From G963668435 sp963668435 (lineage in GTDB: Bacteria > Latescibacterota > Latescibacteria > Latescibacterales > Latescibacteraceae), in contig CAXXSC010000006.1 of assembly GCA_963668435.2 (NCBI GenBank), forward strand, positions 124,001-188,000: a stretch of 64,000 nt of DNA, read 5' to 3'. Below are positions 17,430 through 26,338 of this stretch, piece after piece. The notes beneath the pieces are model-generated. The model did not search any database. It was not told the origin of the DNA and saw nothing but the letters and a program-made list of their open reading frames with translations. Made by a program: the position numbers and the translations under genes. Position 1 is the first letter of the stretch. Each line of letters opens with the position of its first letter.

Positions 17430-18386
17430 TCACTCACCCCATATTCTGATATCGTCCACCCAGATTTTCTGTTCATGAGGAACGCCGGGCCCGAAATAAG
17501 GCCCCACCATGAACTGGTTGATTTTCAGGTCAGGATGGGCTCCGGTACGGTAGACTACATCATTATAATCCATCAGAAGCTCCCCGTCAAACCAGTAGCG
17601 AAGAACGCCGTCACGCTTACCAACGCCGTCATTGCCGACACTGTTGAGTGTGAGCTGCACCTTGACATGATGCCAGTCGCCCTTGTAACGCGCCCCTTTC
17701 TCATCGCCGAAATAGACACCGTCCGCCTCCCAGTGCTTACCATTGCGGTACTGATTCCCGGCGGGATAGTAACCGAGATGACCGTAACCGTCACTGTCGC
17801 CGTTGCCGCCCGCGACAGCACGTTTTTCGGTGACACCGACAAGGTTTTCGCCGAGACGGCTGGTGTCGATATTTTTGCTGTCCTGAATGGCTATCCGCGG
17901 CACACCATTGACCACCTCGATGTAGAAAGTCAGGTAGGTGTAAGCCGGGCCGACAAGGAACTCGTCGGCATTGCTTATAAAATGGAACTCGTGGGGATGC
18001 CAGCTGACACCGGTCCAGTCCCAGTTCTCACTGTGTTTCATGTGGAAACTCAGGGTCACCGATTCGACCGGCGGGAGTTTCACTCGCGCGCTGCCGCCTG
18101 CGGGCCCGATATCTCCGGCGGTTTTCCAGTGCCAGACACAGGAACTTTCACCTGACACACTGGCCTTGTCACTCAGCTCGAAACGGGGTCCGTCATACCA
18201 GCCGCGTGAAGCGAAATCGCTGTCTTCGAAACCCTCCTCGAACAACAACCTGCCGTCTTTTCCCTCATCGATGTCGCTTTTATCTGCGCAGAATCCCGGC
18301 AAAGAAACAGCCCGGACAAGCGCAATCGAAAAGGCCACAATTGACCATAATACGGTCATATTCACCGATTTTTCACAGCGTCTCAT
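17430..18386 (-). CDS. Secreted concanavalin-like jelly-roll protein (polysaccharide lyase-like)
   Basis: About 318 residues. A signal sequence (VLWSIVAFSIALVRAVSLPG) is followed by a beta-rich domain: LFEEGFEDSDFASRGWYDG, SCVWHWKTAG, VTLSFHMKHSENWDW and GDWHHVKVQLTLNS, ending KIWVDDIRIWGE. This layout matches PL14/PL20-type lyases and related carbohydrate-binding proteins, but I see no certain catalytic set. I place the start at the ATG at 18386 because its ATG overlaps the TGA of the upstream methyltransferase (ATGA), which suggests coupling. It could be a lyase or a binding module. Confidence 0.7.
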   Translation of the reverse strand: MRRCEKSVNMTVLWSIVAFSIALVRAVSLPGFCADKSDIDEGKDGRLLFEEGFEDSDFASRGWYDGPRFELSDKASVSGESSCVWHWKTAGDIGPAGGSARVKLPPVESVTLSFHMKHSENWDWTGVSWHPHEFHFISNADEFLVGPAYTYLTFYIEVVNGVPRIAIQDSKNIDTSRLGENLVGVTEKRAVAGGNGDSDGYGHLGYYPAGNQYRNGKHWEADGVYFGDEKGARYKGDWHHVKVQLTLNSVGNDGVGKRDGVLRYWFDGELLMDYNDVVYRTGAHPDLKINQFMVGPYFGPGVPHEQKIWVDDIRIWGE

Positions 18387-18991
18387 ACGCTCAGCACTCC
18401 ACCACAGCATGATATCTGTTTGTAAGACGGCGTCATGCCCTGACGCTCTAATTCCGGCAGGAAATCCTCGGCGACAATGTAAAACTCTTCGACATCCCAG
18501 TGCTCACCGGCATCCTTCTGAACGTCCTCCATCGCGGCACGTGTTTCGAACGAAACATCGGCGATGATAATCCGGCCAGGCTCCGGCACCATATCCCCGA
18601 GAGCCTTGAGCATCTCAATCTTGCCGCTGTCATCAATGTGGTGCAGCGCATAGGAGGAGATCACATAGTCGAAACGGCTTCCGTCAAGCTCCCCGGGCAG
18701 GCCATTTTTAATATCATGCTGAATCAACGTTGCACGCGGCATGACCTTTCCGGCGCTTTCGATCATTTTCGCGAGAAAATCGATACCGGTCAGATCCGCG
18801 CCGCGGCAGTAGAGGGGGTAGCTCAACATGCCGCCGCCGATACCGATATCGAGGATTTTCACCCCCTCTTTAGCGGGCACCCCTGTCCTGACAGCATCGA
18901 GAACCTTGTGGTAACCCTCGAAGGGATAACCTTCGAGCCCCTCCGGGCCGCCGTTTTCATAGAGGAAACAGTCGAAATAATTGTCGGGCAT
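18383..18991 (-). CDS. Class I SAM-dependent methyltransferase
   Basis: A 202-residue Rossmann methyltransferase with motif I ILDIGIGGGMLSYPL, an acidic residue at the end of beta-2 (LTGIDFLAKM), a DIKNGLP segment and motif IV-like DYVISSYALHHIDD. It resembles small cytoplasmic enzymes of the Methyltransf_11/25 type. Start chosen: the ATG at 18991 (AAGGA 8 bases upstream). Its stop overlaps the start of the jelly-roll gene by 4 bases. The substrate is unknown. A Cys pair in QISCCGG near the end is not diagnostic. Confidence 0.85.
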   Translation of the reverse strand: MPDNYFDCFLYENGGPEGLEGYPFEGYHKVLDAVRTGVPAKEGVKILDIGIGGGMLSYPLYCRGADLTGIDFLAKMIESAGKVMPRATLIQHDIKNGLPGELDGSRFDYVISSYALHHIDDSGKIEMLKALGDMVPEPGRIIIADVSFETRAAMEDVQKDAGEHWDVEEFYIVAEDFLPELERQGMTPSYKQISCCGGVLSV

Positions 18992-19246
18992 TGTTGCATC
19001 CTTCCGTATGAGGTGAACTCGTTTATTTCCTTTCCAGAAGCAGCATGTCTCCGGCCTTCGTCGGGATCGTAAAACGCTCACAGGCGAGCAGGGGGAGTGA
19101 TGAACCGTTTTTCGCCATCATGACCTCGTGACCGGACAGTCCAGAGGCACAAAACAAATCCCCTGAAATACCGTGATACTGTCCTGACACTTCTCATGTT
19201 CTACCTGTTCTGCTCTATGTTCGCATTGAGTAATTATCTATATTTC

Positions 19247-19891
19247 TCAGTTCTCGACCACACTCTGGCGATATACATGCATGAGACGTTGGAAAGCCGT
19301 CATCTGCGTGCCGAACGCGAGAATGATTATCATGACATCGACACCGTGGCTGAGAAAGAGGCAGCCGAAACCGACAATGGTCAGGCGTTCCGGACGCTGA
19401 AGGCGGCCGACTTTACAGGAATAACCGTCCGCCTCGGCACGTGCCTTGATGTAGCTGATCATCACCGAACCTGCAAAGGCCATCGCGCAGCCGACAATCC
19501 ACAGCGGCCGTCCCAGATAATAATAGCGGAGCCCGAACCCGAGATAAACCATGAACTCGCAGTATCGGTCTACTGTTGAATCGAGCACGCCGCCGAACTT
19601 CGATTCCATCCCGAACTCTTTCGCGATCTGCCCGTCCACCGTGTCTGCGAAACCCATCGCCAGACCAAACGCAAGGGCGAGCCACAGACGGTCCACCGCG
19701 AGGAAATAGCAGGTCACACAGGCAAAGACAAAACTGAACAGCGTGACCGTGTTGGGGCCGATCCCCAGTGTTTTGAGAAGGCGGCTCAGGGGACGGAACA
19801 GCGCCCTGTAGACCTTGATGAATCCCTGCGTATACATTCCGCCGGGAGCTTGTTTCATTTTCGTTTCCGGCATAGGCTCTCGCGCTTTCAT
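19247..19891 (-). CDS. CDP-alcohol phosphatidyltransferase family protein
   Basis: A 214-residue membrane protein with about six TM helices. The family motif D-x2-DG-x2-AR-x8-G-x3-D-x3-D appears as DTVDGQIAKEFGMESKFG then GVLDSTVDR; every catalytic Asp and the Gly are present, but the usual Arg is Lys (AKEF). The enzyme would transfer a phosphoalcohol (for example glycerol-P or inositol-P) from a CDP-linked donor. Its ATG overlaps the stop of the metallo-beta-lactamase gene by 4 bases, so it is probably translated with it, behind the GH38 gene. The product lipid cannot be named. Confidence 0.88.
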   Translation of the reverse strand: MKAREPMPETKMKQAPGGMYTQGFIKVYRALFRPLSRLLKTLGIGPNTVTLFSFVFACVTCYFLAVDRLWLALAFGLAMGFADTVDGQIAKEFGMESKFGGVLDSTVDRYCEFMVYLGFGLRYYYLGRPLWIVGCAMAFAGSVMISYIKARAEADGYSCKVGRLQRPERLTIVGFGCLFLSHGVDVMIIILAFGTQMTAFQRLMHVYRQSVVEN

Positions 19892-20625
19892 TTAAACAGT
19901 GTGAGTGTATGACGAATCAGTTCAAGGCCGCCATGAGCACCGTGGCCGGGCACCACTGTTTCCGCGACGGGAAAACGGTCCAGCACAGCGTTCAATGTCG
20001 CGGGCCAGGCGGGAACATCGGCATCGGCAGTATTGCCGAGACCTTTCGCGCCCACCGCCTTGACAAGGCAGCCGCCGAAAAGCAGCTTTTCCGACGGTAT
20101 CCAGACAACGATATTATCGACAGTATGTCCGGCACCGCAATATGCACATTCAATCTCCTTCCCGGCAACAGATAATGTCATTGTGTCGCGAAAGCCGAAA
20201 CGCGACACGGGGAGCCCTTTTGCATGTGCCAACGCCCGTGTCTTTTCGTAACTGACTGTCGGGATGCCGCGCTCGTGAACCGCCGAGAGCCCACCCATGC
20301 AGTCCTCGTGCCAGTGGGAAGGGATGACTACCGTGACAGTCGCCCCCATTTCATCCGCTATCCAGTCGAGAAGGCGCGAGGTTTGTTCGTGGCTCCACGG
20401 CGTATCGACAACAGCCGCCTCGTCGCCGCTGATATACACGATTCCGTTGGCCGGAACACGTCCGTATTGAGACAGTTCCTTGTATGAAATGTGACGGTAG
20501 ACTGTCTCGGAAAGTTTCAGCAGTTCAAGGTCATCACCAAGCTTGATTTTTTCATCCGCGGAAAGCGGCACAGCCATCATGGTAAACACCGCCAACAAAA
20601 TCACCACCGTCTTCATGCACTTCAT
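19888..20625 (-). CDS. Subclass B1 metallo-beta-lactamase
   Basis: A signal peptide (MKCMKTVVILLAVFTMMAVP) precedes a mature protein that aligns over its full length with B1 enzymes such as BcII: VIPSHWHEDCMGG (the HxHxD ligands His116, His118, Asp120), GAGHTVDNIVVW (His196), LLFGGCLVK (Cys221 with Lys224), AKGLGN (Asn233 position) and VVPGHGA (His263). All six zinc ligands are there. A Cys follows Asp120 where BcII has Arg. It should hydrolyse carbapenems and other beta-lactams if expressed. The start at 20625 has GGAAGGG 6 bases upstream. It is coupled to the downstream phosphatidyltransferase and lies 35 bases behind GH38, an unusual setting for a resistance gene, so a native role is possible. 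Confidence 0.9.
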   Translation of the reverse strand: MKCMKTVVILLAVFTMMAVPLSADEKIKLGDDLELLKLSETVYRHISYKELSQYGRVPANGIVYISGDEAAVVDTPWSHEQTSRLLDWIADEMGATVTVVIPSHWHEDCMGGLSAVHERGIPTVSYEKTRALAHAKGLPVSRFGFRDTMTLSVAGKEIECAYCGAGHTVDNIVVWIPSEKLLFGGCLVKAVGAKGLGNTADADVPAWPATLNAVLDRFPVAETVVPGHGAHGGLELIRHTLTLFK

Positions 20626-20660
20626 TTTTAGCCCTTCCTTCTGCATCTGATTGTTATATG

Positions 20661-23600
20661 TTACGGTTCCAAAATGACTGTGGCGACCTCGAAACCATTC
20701 ATTTTAAGTAACTTGCCCATTTCACTCTTCTTTACCCCGTCGGGTGTCCCGATCCATGCTTTGCAGCCTTTCGGGCAGGCGAACGACCCGCTCTTTTCAC
20801 CGCTGTTGAACAGGCGCAGCATGAAGGCGTTTCCCTTGTCAAGGGCGGTTACTGAACTCACGATTATAGTATCGCCGCAGTCGATGTCGAACGGCAGTTT
20901 CGCCGGCGCGCTGCTGTCTTGAACGGGAACCGCGACAAAAGGCTGGCTCATTTCAATGCCGAAACGTTTGGCCCCGGCTGAATCGAATGCCTTATGCGGC
21001 CTGAGCGCATAGCGGAAATTAACCGGCCCATCCTGATATGCCTTGTAGTTCGTGTGCCAATAGTTATTCATGACATAGGAATAGACTGTCTGCGTTTCGG
21101 GGACCTGCTTGAGCCAGGGACGGTGCGCTTCGAGATTCCATTCCTCGGCGTTCATACCGGCAAGCTCGATCAGGGGGGCGTCGAGTGTCGCGAGCGTGAT
21201 ACCGTCCTTTTTCGCAGAGACATCAGCCCATCGCTGAACACTGAAGAAATTCCGGTTGCCGCCGGGGAGCTGGTCCTCGTCCGGCCGGACAACACCCCAG
21301 GCGATATCGTAACGGACCTCGCCGTCGGGCACATTGAACGGGAACGCGAAATGCACACTCTCCTTATCTTTCACCGGCTGTTTATCGACCGTATTACTGA
21401 TTTCGAGATAATCGAGACTGTCAATAATACGGTATCTCCGTGTGACCGAGTACGCTCCCGGCGCTTTCGACACCGCCTCGATGGTGACGAACAGCGGGCC
21501 GTTTTCGACAACAGAAAGTGTCGTCTCACCAGACGGGACAGCGTCTTTCGGGTCCTTTCCGGGCAGATAGTAATAGCCGTTGAGAGGGTCATTATCCGCG
21601 AAATCCTGTTCGATGCCGTTCCGGGTGATCGAGCCGATCCCGCCAGTTTCCGGATCTATCCCGACAGTCAGGATACCGTTCGAGAGGACATTTCCCTCGA
21701 CCGACACACCCGATTTCGAGGGGGCCGTGCCGTTTTTAACAAAGAAACGCTTTGCCGAAAAAGGCGGCACATCGGCGGCAAAAAAGACCAGTTGGCCGCG
21801 GCTGTCTATCTGCGACAACAATACTTTCCCGGACTCATCGATAACACACTGCCTTTCACGCACCGGAGACTGCGGCAGCGTAACAAGTCCGCTCCGTGTC
21901 CATGAGGACGTGTTATAAACATCGATCGCACCCGCCTGTTCCGCGGAGACAGCGTCCGCAAATGCCCGCGCGGTGAGGTCGTCGGCCATTTCAGCCGCTG
22001 TTTCGGCAAAAGAGCGTTTCACATTCCACTGGCCCTTGACAAACTCGCTTTCCGGTTCGCTGATGCTGTTGTGAGCGCCCCAGGTGTGCTCGGTATAGAG
22101 GATGACATTGCGCCAGGCCTCATCGAAATCAAGGTCAGGGCAGTTTACAGGATCGGTCATCGCCCAGAGTGTCCGCGCCTGCACAAGCTGTTCGGCAGCT
22201 GTGCGGTTGAGCGCGGTGGCTTTCGCTGTCGATGCGGCGCCGTCCTCCCAGTAAGGTGTGAAATCGCCACGGTACTCGGGCAGGGAATCGCCGTATTTCC
22301 GCTCGAATTCACCGAACATTTCGGCGGTGGTGCCGATAATCATTTTCGGCCAGGCGTAACGGGTGTTCCAGTCGCGGACAAACTCCGGAAGATCGGGATC
22401 GGGCGGCCCGTTGTCGGCCCCGATGGTATAGCGGAGCTGCACCATGTCATATGGGAAACCGCTCGATTCGAGCTCGTCGATATAGCCGAGGATCGGCCCG
22501 GCTCCGGCTTTTTTGACATTGCCGAGTATCCAGCTGTGGAACCATGAATAGCCGTGGGTGGGAATCCAGACCAGCACGCGGTCTTTGCCCGACTGCGAGA
22601 CCCACCAGAACGGTTTGTCCCCCCATTCCTCGGAGGTGTAGCCGATCCGGTCACCCTGATGGGGCAGCATCGGCATATGGTTGGGACCGGGATTGAAATA
22701 GCGTATGCCGCTCTGCGCCAGCACCGGGACCATGCCCCAGACATAGCCGGGCACATCGGTGATCATGGCGGATTCGACCGCGAAACCGTAGTCGGCGCGT
22801 AGTTTTCGGGCGAACGAAGTGAACTCATACAGCTCCTCGGGACGGGCGAGGCCGGTCAGCATGCTGCCGTAAAGGGCATCGATACCGATCTGTCCGTTTT
22901 TCGCCGCTGCGATGAAATCCTGCTTCAGATCATCGGGCGCATCACGAAGGAGACCGTCCACCGGCCAGAGCACCTCGGCATTCCACCTGAAACGCGAACC
23001 CTCGGGATAAGCCGCCGTCTTCTTCGCAAGATCGATGGCCTCGCGGTAATTGTCCCACTGACGGTGCATGACCTCGGCCTGAAGGTGAGTGTAGCCGATA
23101 TCCACGTGTGAATGCGGCAGGAAATAGACCGTCCAGTGCCTGACAGGTTTCAGCGTCACGGTCTTTTCCGCGACTTTCCTTCCCTCGACAGCGAGCGCGA
23201 CTGTCAGCTCGGTCTCTTTTTCCACCGCGGGAACATCGGTCTCCACCTCCTGCTCGCCGAGCGCGAGGTCGAGATCACGGCTGTCCCTGCCATTGAACGA
23301 GACCGAAACGTTCCGTCCGCGGACAGTATTGAACAGGGAAATACGCAGCACCTGACGGTAGTTTCCCTCATCGCCCACAAGCAGCGGCGGCGTGGTAATA
23401 TCCCGGACAATGGTTTCGGGCACTGTGCCGAGCGCCATTTCCGGCGGTGCCTCGAAAGTCACGCAGTCATAGACACACCAGCTTCCCGAACGGCTCGTGA
23501 TCGTGATACTGTTCACGCCCTCACTGAGCACATCGACAGGCACGGCGGCGGAAAAACGGTACTCGCGGCCTTTTTCGGGGAATCCCATGAGCGAGGAATC

Positions 23601-24014
23601 GGAGGCGCCTTTCGGGAGCGTGAAAGCGAGAGCGGTGCCATTGATATCGAGTTCGATCTCCGGCGGCCCGCTATGGTGCGTATCCACAAGGTCGACTGTA
23701 AAACGGCAGACACCTGACACGGGGATTTTCTCCGCCTGGAAAACAATGGTATAGCCGTGTTCGCGGCTGCCAGCCCAGGCATCGCTCGGCCCCGGATGGA
23801 CATAGGGCCAGTGCCGCGAAGGATCGGAACTGCCGACCACATAGAACGCGTCCCCGTCGAAATCCTCCCAGCCACCGGGTCCCAGTGCAAGCTCGCGGCT
23901 GTCGTTATCGGCGGCGCCGATGCTGAATAGAGTTTTCATGTTCTCTCCGGCCGGGGCAGCGTTCACAATAAAAAGAACGAGCCCGAGAAATATGCTTATC
24001 GATCTGATTTTCAT
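20661..24014 (-). CDS. GH38 alpha-mannosidase-like secreted enzyme
   Basis: 1117 residues with a signal peptide (SIFLGLVLFIVNAAPAG). Residues about 30-190 form a beta-sandwich like the PL4 (rhamnogalacturonan-lyase) C-terminal carbohydrate-binding domain (VCRFTVDLVDTHHSGPPEIE). The catalytic part starts at about residue 292 with FLPHSHVDIGYTH, whose His and Asp bind zinc in GH38; the nucleophile candidate is Asp in AMITDVPGYVWG. A long beta-sandwich tail follows. It probably removes alpha-mannose from glycans in the periplasm or outside. It heads an operon with the metallo-beta-lactamase and phosphatidyltransferase. The function is inferred from fold and motifs. Confidence 0.9.
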   Translation of the reverse strand: MKIRSISIFLGLVLFIVNAAPAGENMKTLFSIGAADNDSRELALGPGGWEDFDGDAFYVVGSSDPSRHWPYVHPGPSDAWAGSREHGYTIVFQAEKIPVSGVCRFTVDLVDTHHSGPPEIELDINGTALAFTLPKGASDSSLMGFPEKGREYRFSAAVPVDVLSEGVNSITITSRSGSWCVYDCVTFEAPPEMALGTVPETIVRDITTPPLLVGDEGNYRQVLRISLFNTVRGRNVSVSFNGRDSRDLDLALGEQEVETDVPAVEKETELTVALAVEGRKVAEKTVTLKPVRHWTVYFLPHSHVDIGYTHLQAEVMHRQWDNYREAIDLAKKTAAYPEGSRFRWNAEVLWPVDGLLRDAPDDLKQDFIAAAKNGQIGIDALYGSMLTGLARPEELYEFTSFARKLRADYGFAVESAMITDVPGYVWGMVPVLAQSGIRYFNPGPNHMPMLPHQGDRIGYTSEEWGDKPFWWVSQSGKDRVLVWIPTHGYSWFHSWILGNVKKAGAGPILGYIDELESSGFPYDMVQLRYTIGADNGPPDPDLPEFVRDWNTRYAWPKMIIGTTAEMFGEFERKYGDSLPEYRGDFTPYWEDGAASTAKATALNRTAAEQLVQARTLWAMTDPVNCPDLDFDEAWRNVILYTEHTWGAHNSISEPESEFVKGQWNVKRSFAETAAEMADDLTARAFADAVSAEQAGAIDVYNTSSWTRSGLVTLPQSPVRERQCVIDESGKVLLSQIDSRGQLVFFAADVPPFSAKRFFVKNGTAPSKSGVSVEGNVLSNGILTVGIDPETGGIGSITRNGIEQDFADNDPLNGYYYLPGKDPKDAVPSGETTLSVVENGPLFVTIEAVSKAPGAYSVTRRYRIIDSLDYLEISNTVDKQPVKDKESVHFAFPFNVPDGEVRYDIAWGVVRPDEDQLPGGNRNFFSVQRWADVSAKKDGITLATLDAPLIELAGMNAEEWNLEAHRPWLKQVPETQTVYSYVMNNYWHTNYKAYQDGPVNFRYALRPHKAFDSAGAKRFGIEMSQPFVAVPVQDSSAPAKLPFDIDCGDTIIVSSVTALDKGNAFMLRLFNSGEKSGSFACPKGCKAWIGTPDGVKKSEMGKLLKMNGFEVATVILEP

Positions 24015-24575
24015 GAGCGGCTCCGTTATTTATTTGTCAAGTCGAGTAGTATCCGCGAAACTTAAGCCGGATGACTGTAACAACCTGCAAATGTCGTGTT
24101 GAGCGTAGTAATCTGATAAATGCAATATATCGGCAATCCTGACTGACTGAACGGAACAGTCCTTCGGACTGCACCGATGACTGTCACCGGGGAACCATCA
24201 CTTTATGGTTCCCCAGGCCCCTCCGAAAGGGGGCAAAGCCCCTTTTCATTTCTGCAAAGATTGTGCCACTTGATCCGCTGTTGTCGCTTCGACGACAATG
24301 CTGGATTGCGGGATCACCGTAACTGACAAAACACAGGAATTTTGGCCTGTTCCCGTTGACAAGCCCCGGTCAAGCAAATGTTTCCAGATCAGACAGGCTG
24401 GCCAGATGCGTTCAACGTTTCCCGAAAGCATGCCGTGAGAACGGGAAACGGATTTTCACAGGTTATTCCACTATCGTAGGCCAAGGTCGTGTAACATCCT
24501 TGGCTGCCAGACAGTACAGGGACAAGTCATACCTCAATATACTGTTAATTTACCTGTATGGGCAATGACTTGCAT
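24015..24575. repeat. Intergenic region with inverted hairpin-mosaic repeat, copy c
   Basis: There is no gene. Hairpins, on the minus strand, are H3 (24157-24171, CAGTCC/GGACTG), H2 (24193-24210, AACCAT/ATGGTT) and H1 (24229-24243, GGGGC/GCCCC). Beyond, 24279-24301 is a GTTGTCG/CGACAAT hairpin like that of copy a. At 24357-24462 a segment beginning AAGCCCCGGTCAAGCAAA has a partner at 55938-56050. Confidence 0.65.
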
Positions 24576-24608
24576 AAAAAAAGCCCCGCAGATCCGCAGG
24601 GCTTTTTT
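24576..24608. terminator. Rho-independent terminator of the DUF262 gene
   Basis: On the minus strand the stem AGCCC/GGGCT encloses a CGCAG-rich inner part and is followed by a run of seven T residues. On the plus strand TTTTTT also follows the stem, so it works both ways. It lies 11 bases beyond the stop at 24620. Confidence 0.85.
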
Positions 24609-24619
24609 GTGTACTCAAA

Positions 24620-26203
24620 TCATATTAACTTATGTATCTTTTCCTCTATTAATTTCTTCCTACATTTTATAAATTCTTCGTAGTTGTTATCACAAGCAGC
24701 ATTGTAAGCATCTTCATCAATATAATTTGATCTTAAAACATCTAAGAACTTATCTCCAAGTCGGCTTTTGATTTCTGGAAAATAATTTAATGGTTCTCGG
24801 TCAGAAATCTCTCGATTGTTTGTTAGATTCAACATACAAATATTTAGGTGTATATCATGTTTTTTTAAATCAACTTTTTTTGATCTTAAATAAGCCTTTG
24901 GAAATATATGATGATACTCTAACCTATTTATTACAGACAATGCCCTTCCTGTGTCAATAGCAGAGCCCGTAAGTAGACTTTTGGGTTTATTCTCGGCGAG
25001 AAGTAGCGAAAATGTTTTGCTCGTTGCCTTGTTTAGTCGAAATGCATCATGTAAAAAGGAATCCAAATTTAAATCTTTATCGATAGTTATTTTGTTAATT
25101 TTATCGTTTGAGTATTTTCTAATCTCATCCAATGATTGAGTAATTAAACCAGTATTTGCCACACCAAAATATCTCGTTATTGCAGTTTTCCAAAACCATT
25201 TTTTTATATGAAGTCTTTTGTTTTTTTCTGGATTTGGACAAAGATTAAAAAATTCAACGAGCAAAGAAAGTTGTAAGCTATATGGCAGATAACTTATAGA
25301 AGTAAATGGAAGTTCAGTTGACAAGAAATCAACAGCTAGTCTGTATGCTTGTACACATCTCTGAGATGCATCTTTTAACTCATCTGAAGAGCATGTTCTT
25401 AATTTTTCTATTCCTTCTTTATGTATACCAAAATCAGCACATGCCGCAATATTTCTTAAAATATGGTCTTCACTAATATCAAAGAAATCTTTTGACTCAC
25501 AAGCTTCACGAACAGCATTTATTGCATCATTTAAATCAAAGCCACCTTTCCATGTTGCTGCTCTCATTAAGTCTACCATCGTTAGTTGGCGACCGGAACT
25601 ATTTATTCTTTCAAATATAGGTGCTACTTCATTAATTTCCATATCACCGATAATGACAGCTGCCATTTTGTAATCTTTTATTGCTTTCAATAAAGCTTCT
25701 GCATTTTTTGTATATTTTTCTTTTTTAGGTGATGCTTCAAATTTTTTACATTGATTGAGAAAATTTGAAGTTTCAATCAGTTTATTCAATGGAAAGTAGT
25801 TTAATCTTTCTTCTGAATCTGGGTAAATAAACTCTTCTTTATCAACATCAAAAGAAATGTTCCAGTCACTATTAATATTTTTACCATCCCAAAACAAGGC
25901 GCCACATAATGCAGAAAGTCTTTGTTGGCCATCAAGTAAATAATTAGTAGGGTACTCTTCGGGGCGGTTATTTATTGTCAAATCACCAATTTTTCTCTCG
26001 CTTGCTAACTTTTGGTGAGTAAGCCATAGTAAAATACTACCTATTGGATATCCATTGTAAATACTATCTAATAATTTAATTATATCTTTTTTCTTCCATA
26101 CAAATGGCCTTTGAAATTTTGGCAGCTTAATATCACCATCTTTAACTTTTGTAACAAGTTCTTCTATTCTAAATATTTCTGGTTTTGGATCAACATGTCT
26201 CAT
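24620..26203 (-). CDS. DUF262 domain protein (GmrSD-like), AT-rich
   Basis: 527 residues. The N-terminal DUF262 (ParB/GmrS-like) domain shows IKLPKFQRPFVW and the nucleotide-site motif DGQQRLSAL (residues 91-99). Near residue 438 there is RLEYHHIFPKAYLR and then NICMLNLTNN, an HNH-type site like the GmrD/DUF1524 half. Relatives act as single-chain restriction systems against modified phage DNA (GmrSD, BrxU), though many DUF262 proteins are untested. The gene is AT-rich (codons such as AAA, TTT, ATT dominate) against GC-rich neighbours, a sign of lateral transfer. It has its own promoter and terminator and no visible methyltransferase partner. Confidence 0.85.
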   Translation of the reverse strand: MRHVDPKPEIFRIEELVTKVKDGDIKLPKFQRPFVWKKKDIIKLLDSIYNGYPIGSILLWLTHQKLASERKIGDLTINNRPEEYPTNYLLDGQQRLSALCGALFWDGKNINSDWNISFDVDKEEFIYPDSEERLNYFPLNKLIETSNFLNQCKKFEASPKKEKYTKNAEALLKAIKDYKMAAVIIGDMEINEVAPIFERINSSGRQLTMVDLMRAATWKGGFDLNDAINAVREACESKDFFDISEDHILRNIAACADFGIHKEGIEKLRTCSSDELKDASQRCVQAYRLAVDFLSTELPFTSISYLPYSLQLSLLVEFFNLCPNPEKNKRLHIKKWFWKTAITRYFGVANTGLITQSLDEIRKYSNDKINKITIDKDLNLDSFLHDAFRLNKATSKTFSLLLAENKPKSLLTGSAIDTGRALSVINRLEYHHIFPKAYLRSKKVDLKKHDIHLNICMLNLTNNREISDREPLNYFPEIKSRLGDKFLDVLRSNYIDEDAYNAACDNNYEEFIKCRKKLIEEKIHKLI

Positions 26204-26246
26204 TATAGCCTCACTTTTAACAATAAATTTTACTATGTGTATATTA

Positions 26247-26276
26247 TTAATAAAACAATATAATCATTGCTGTCAA
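26247..26276 (-). promoter_or_regulatory. Probable sigma-70 promoter of the DUF262 gene
   Basis: On the minus strand a perfect TTGACA (26276-26271) is followed by an 18-base spacer and TATTAA (26252-26247). It lies 44 bases upstream of the ATG at 26203 and between the ppk2 terminator and the gene. The -10 box is only a partial match. Confidence 0.5.
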
Positions 26277-26278
26277 CA

Positions 26279-26312
26279 AAAATAGCCAATACAGTTGTAT
26301 ATTGGCTATTTT
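26279..26312. terminator. Rho-independent terminator of ppk2
   Basis: A stem AAATAGCCAATA/TATTGGCTATTTT with a short loop; on the minus strand it is followed by TTTTG and overlaps the start of the DUF262 promoter region. On the plus strand it runs into TTTTGC. It lies 26 bases beyond the stop at 26339. Confidence 0.8.
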
Positions 26313-26338
26313 GCTCTTTTTCTATTTTTTGTTGACGT

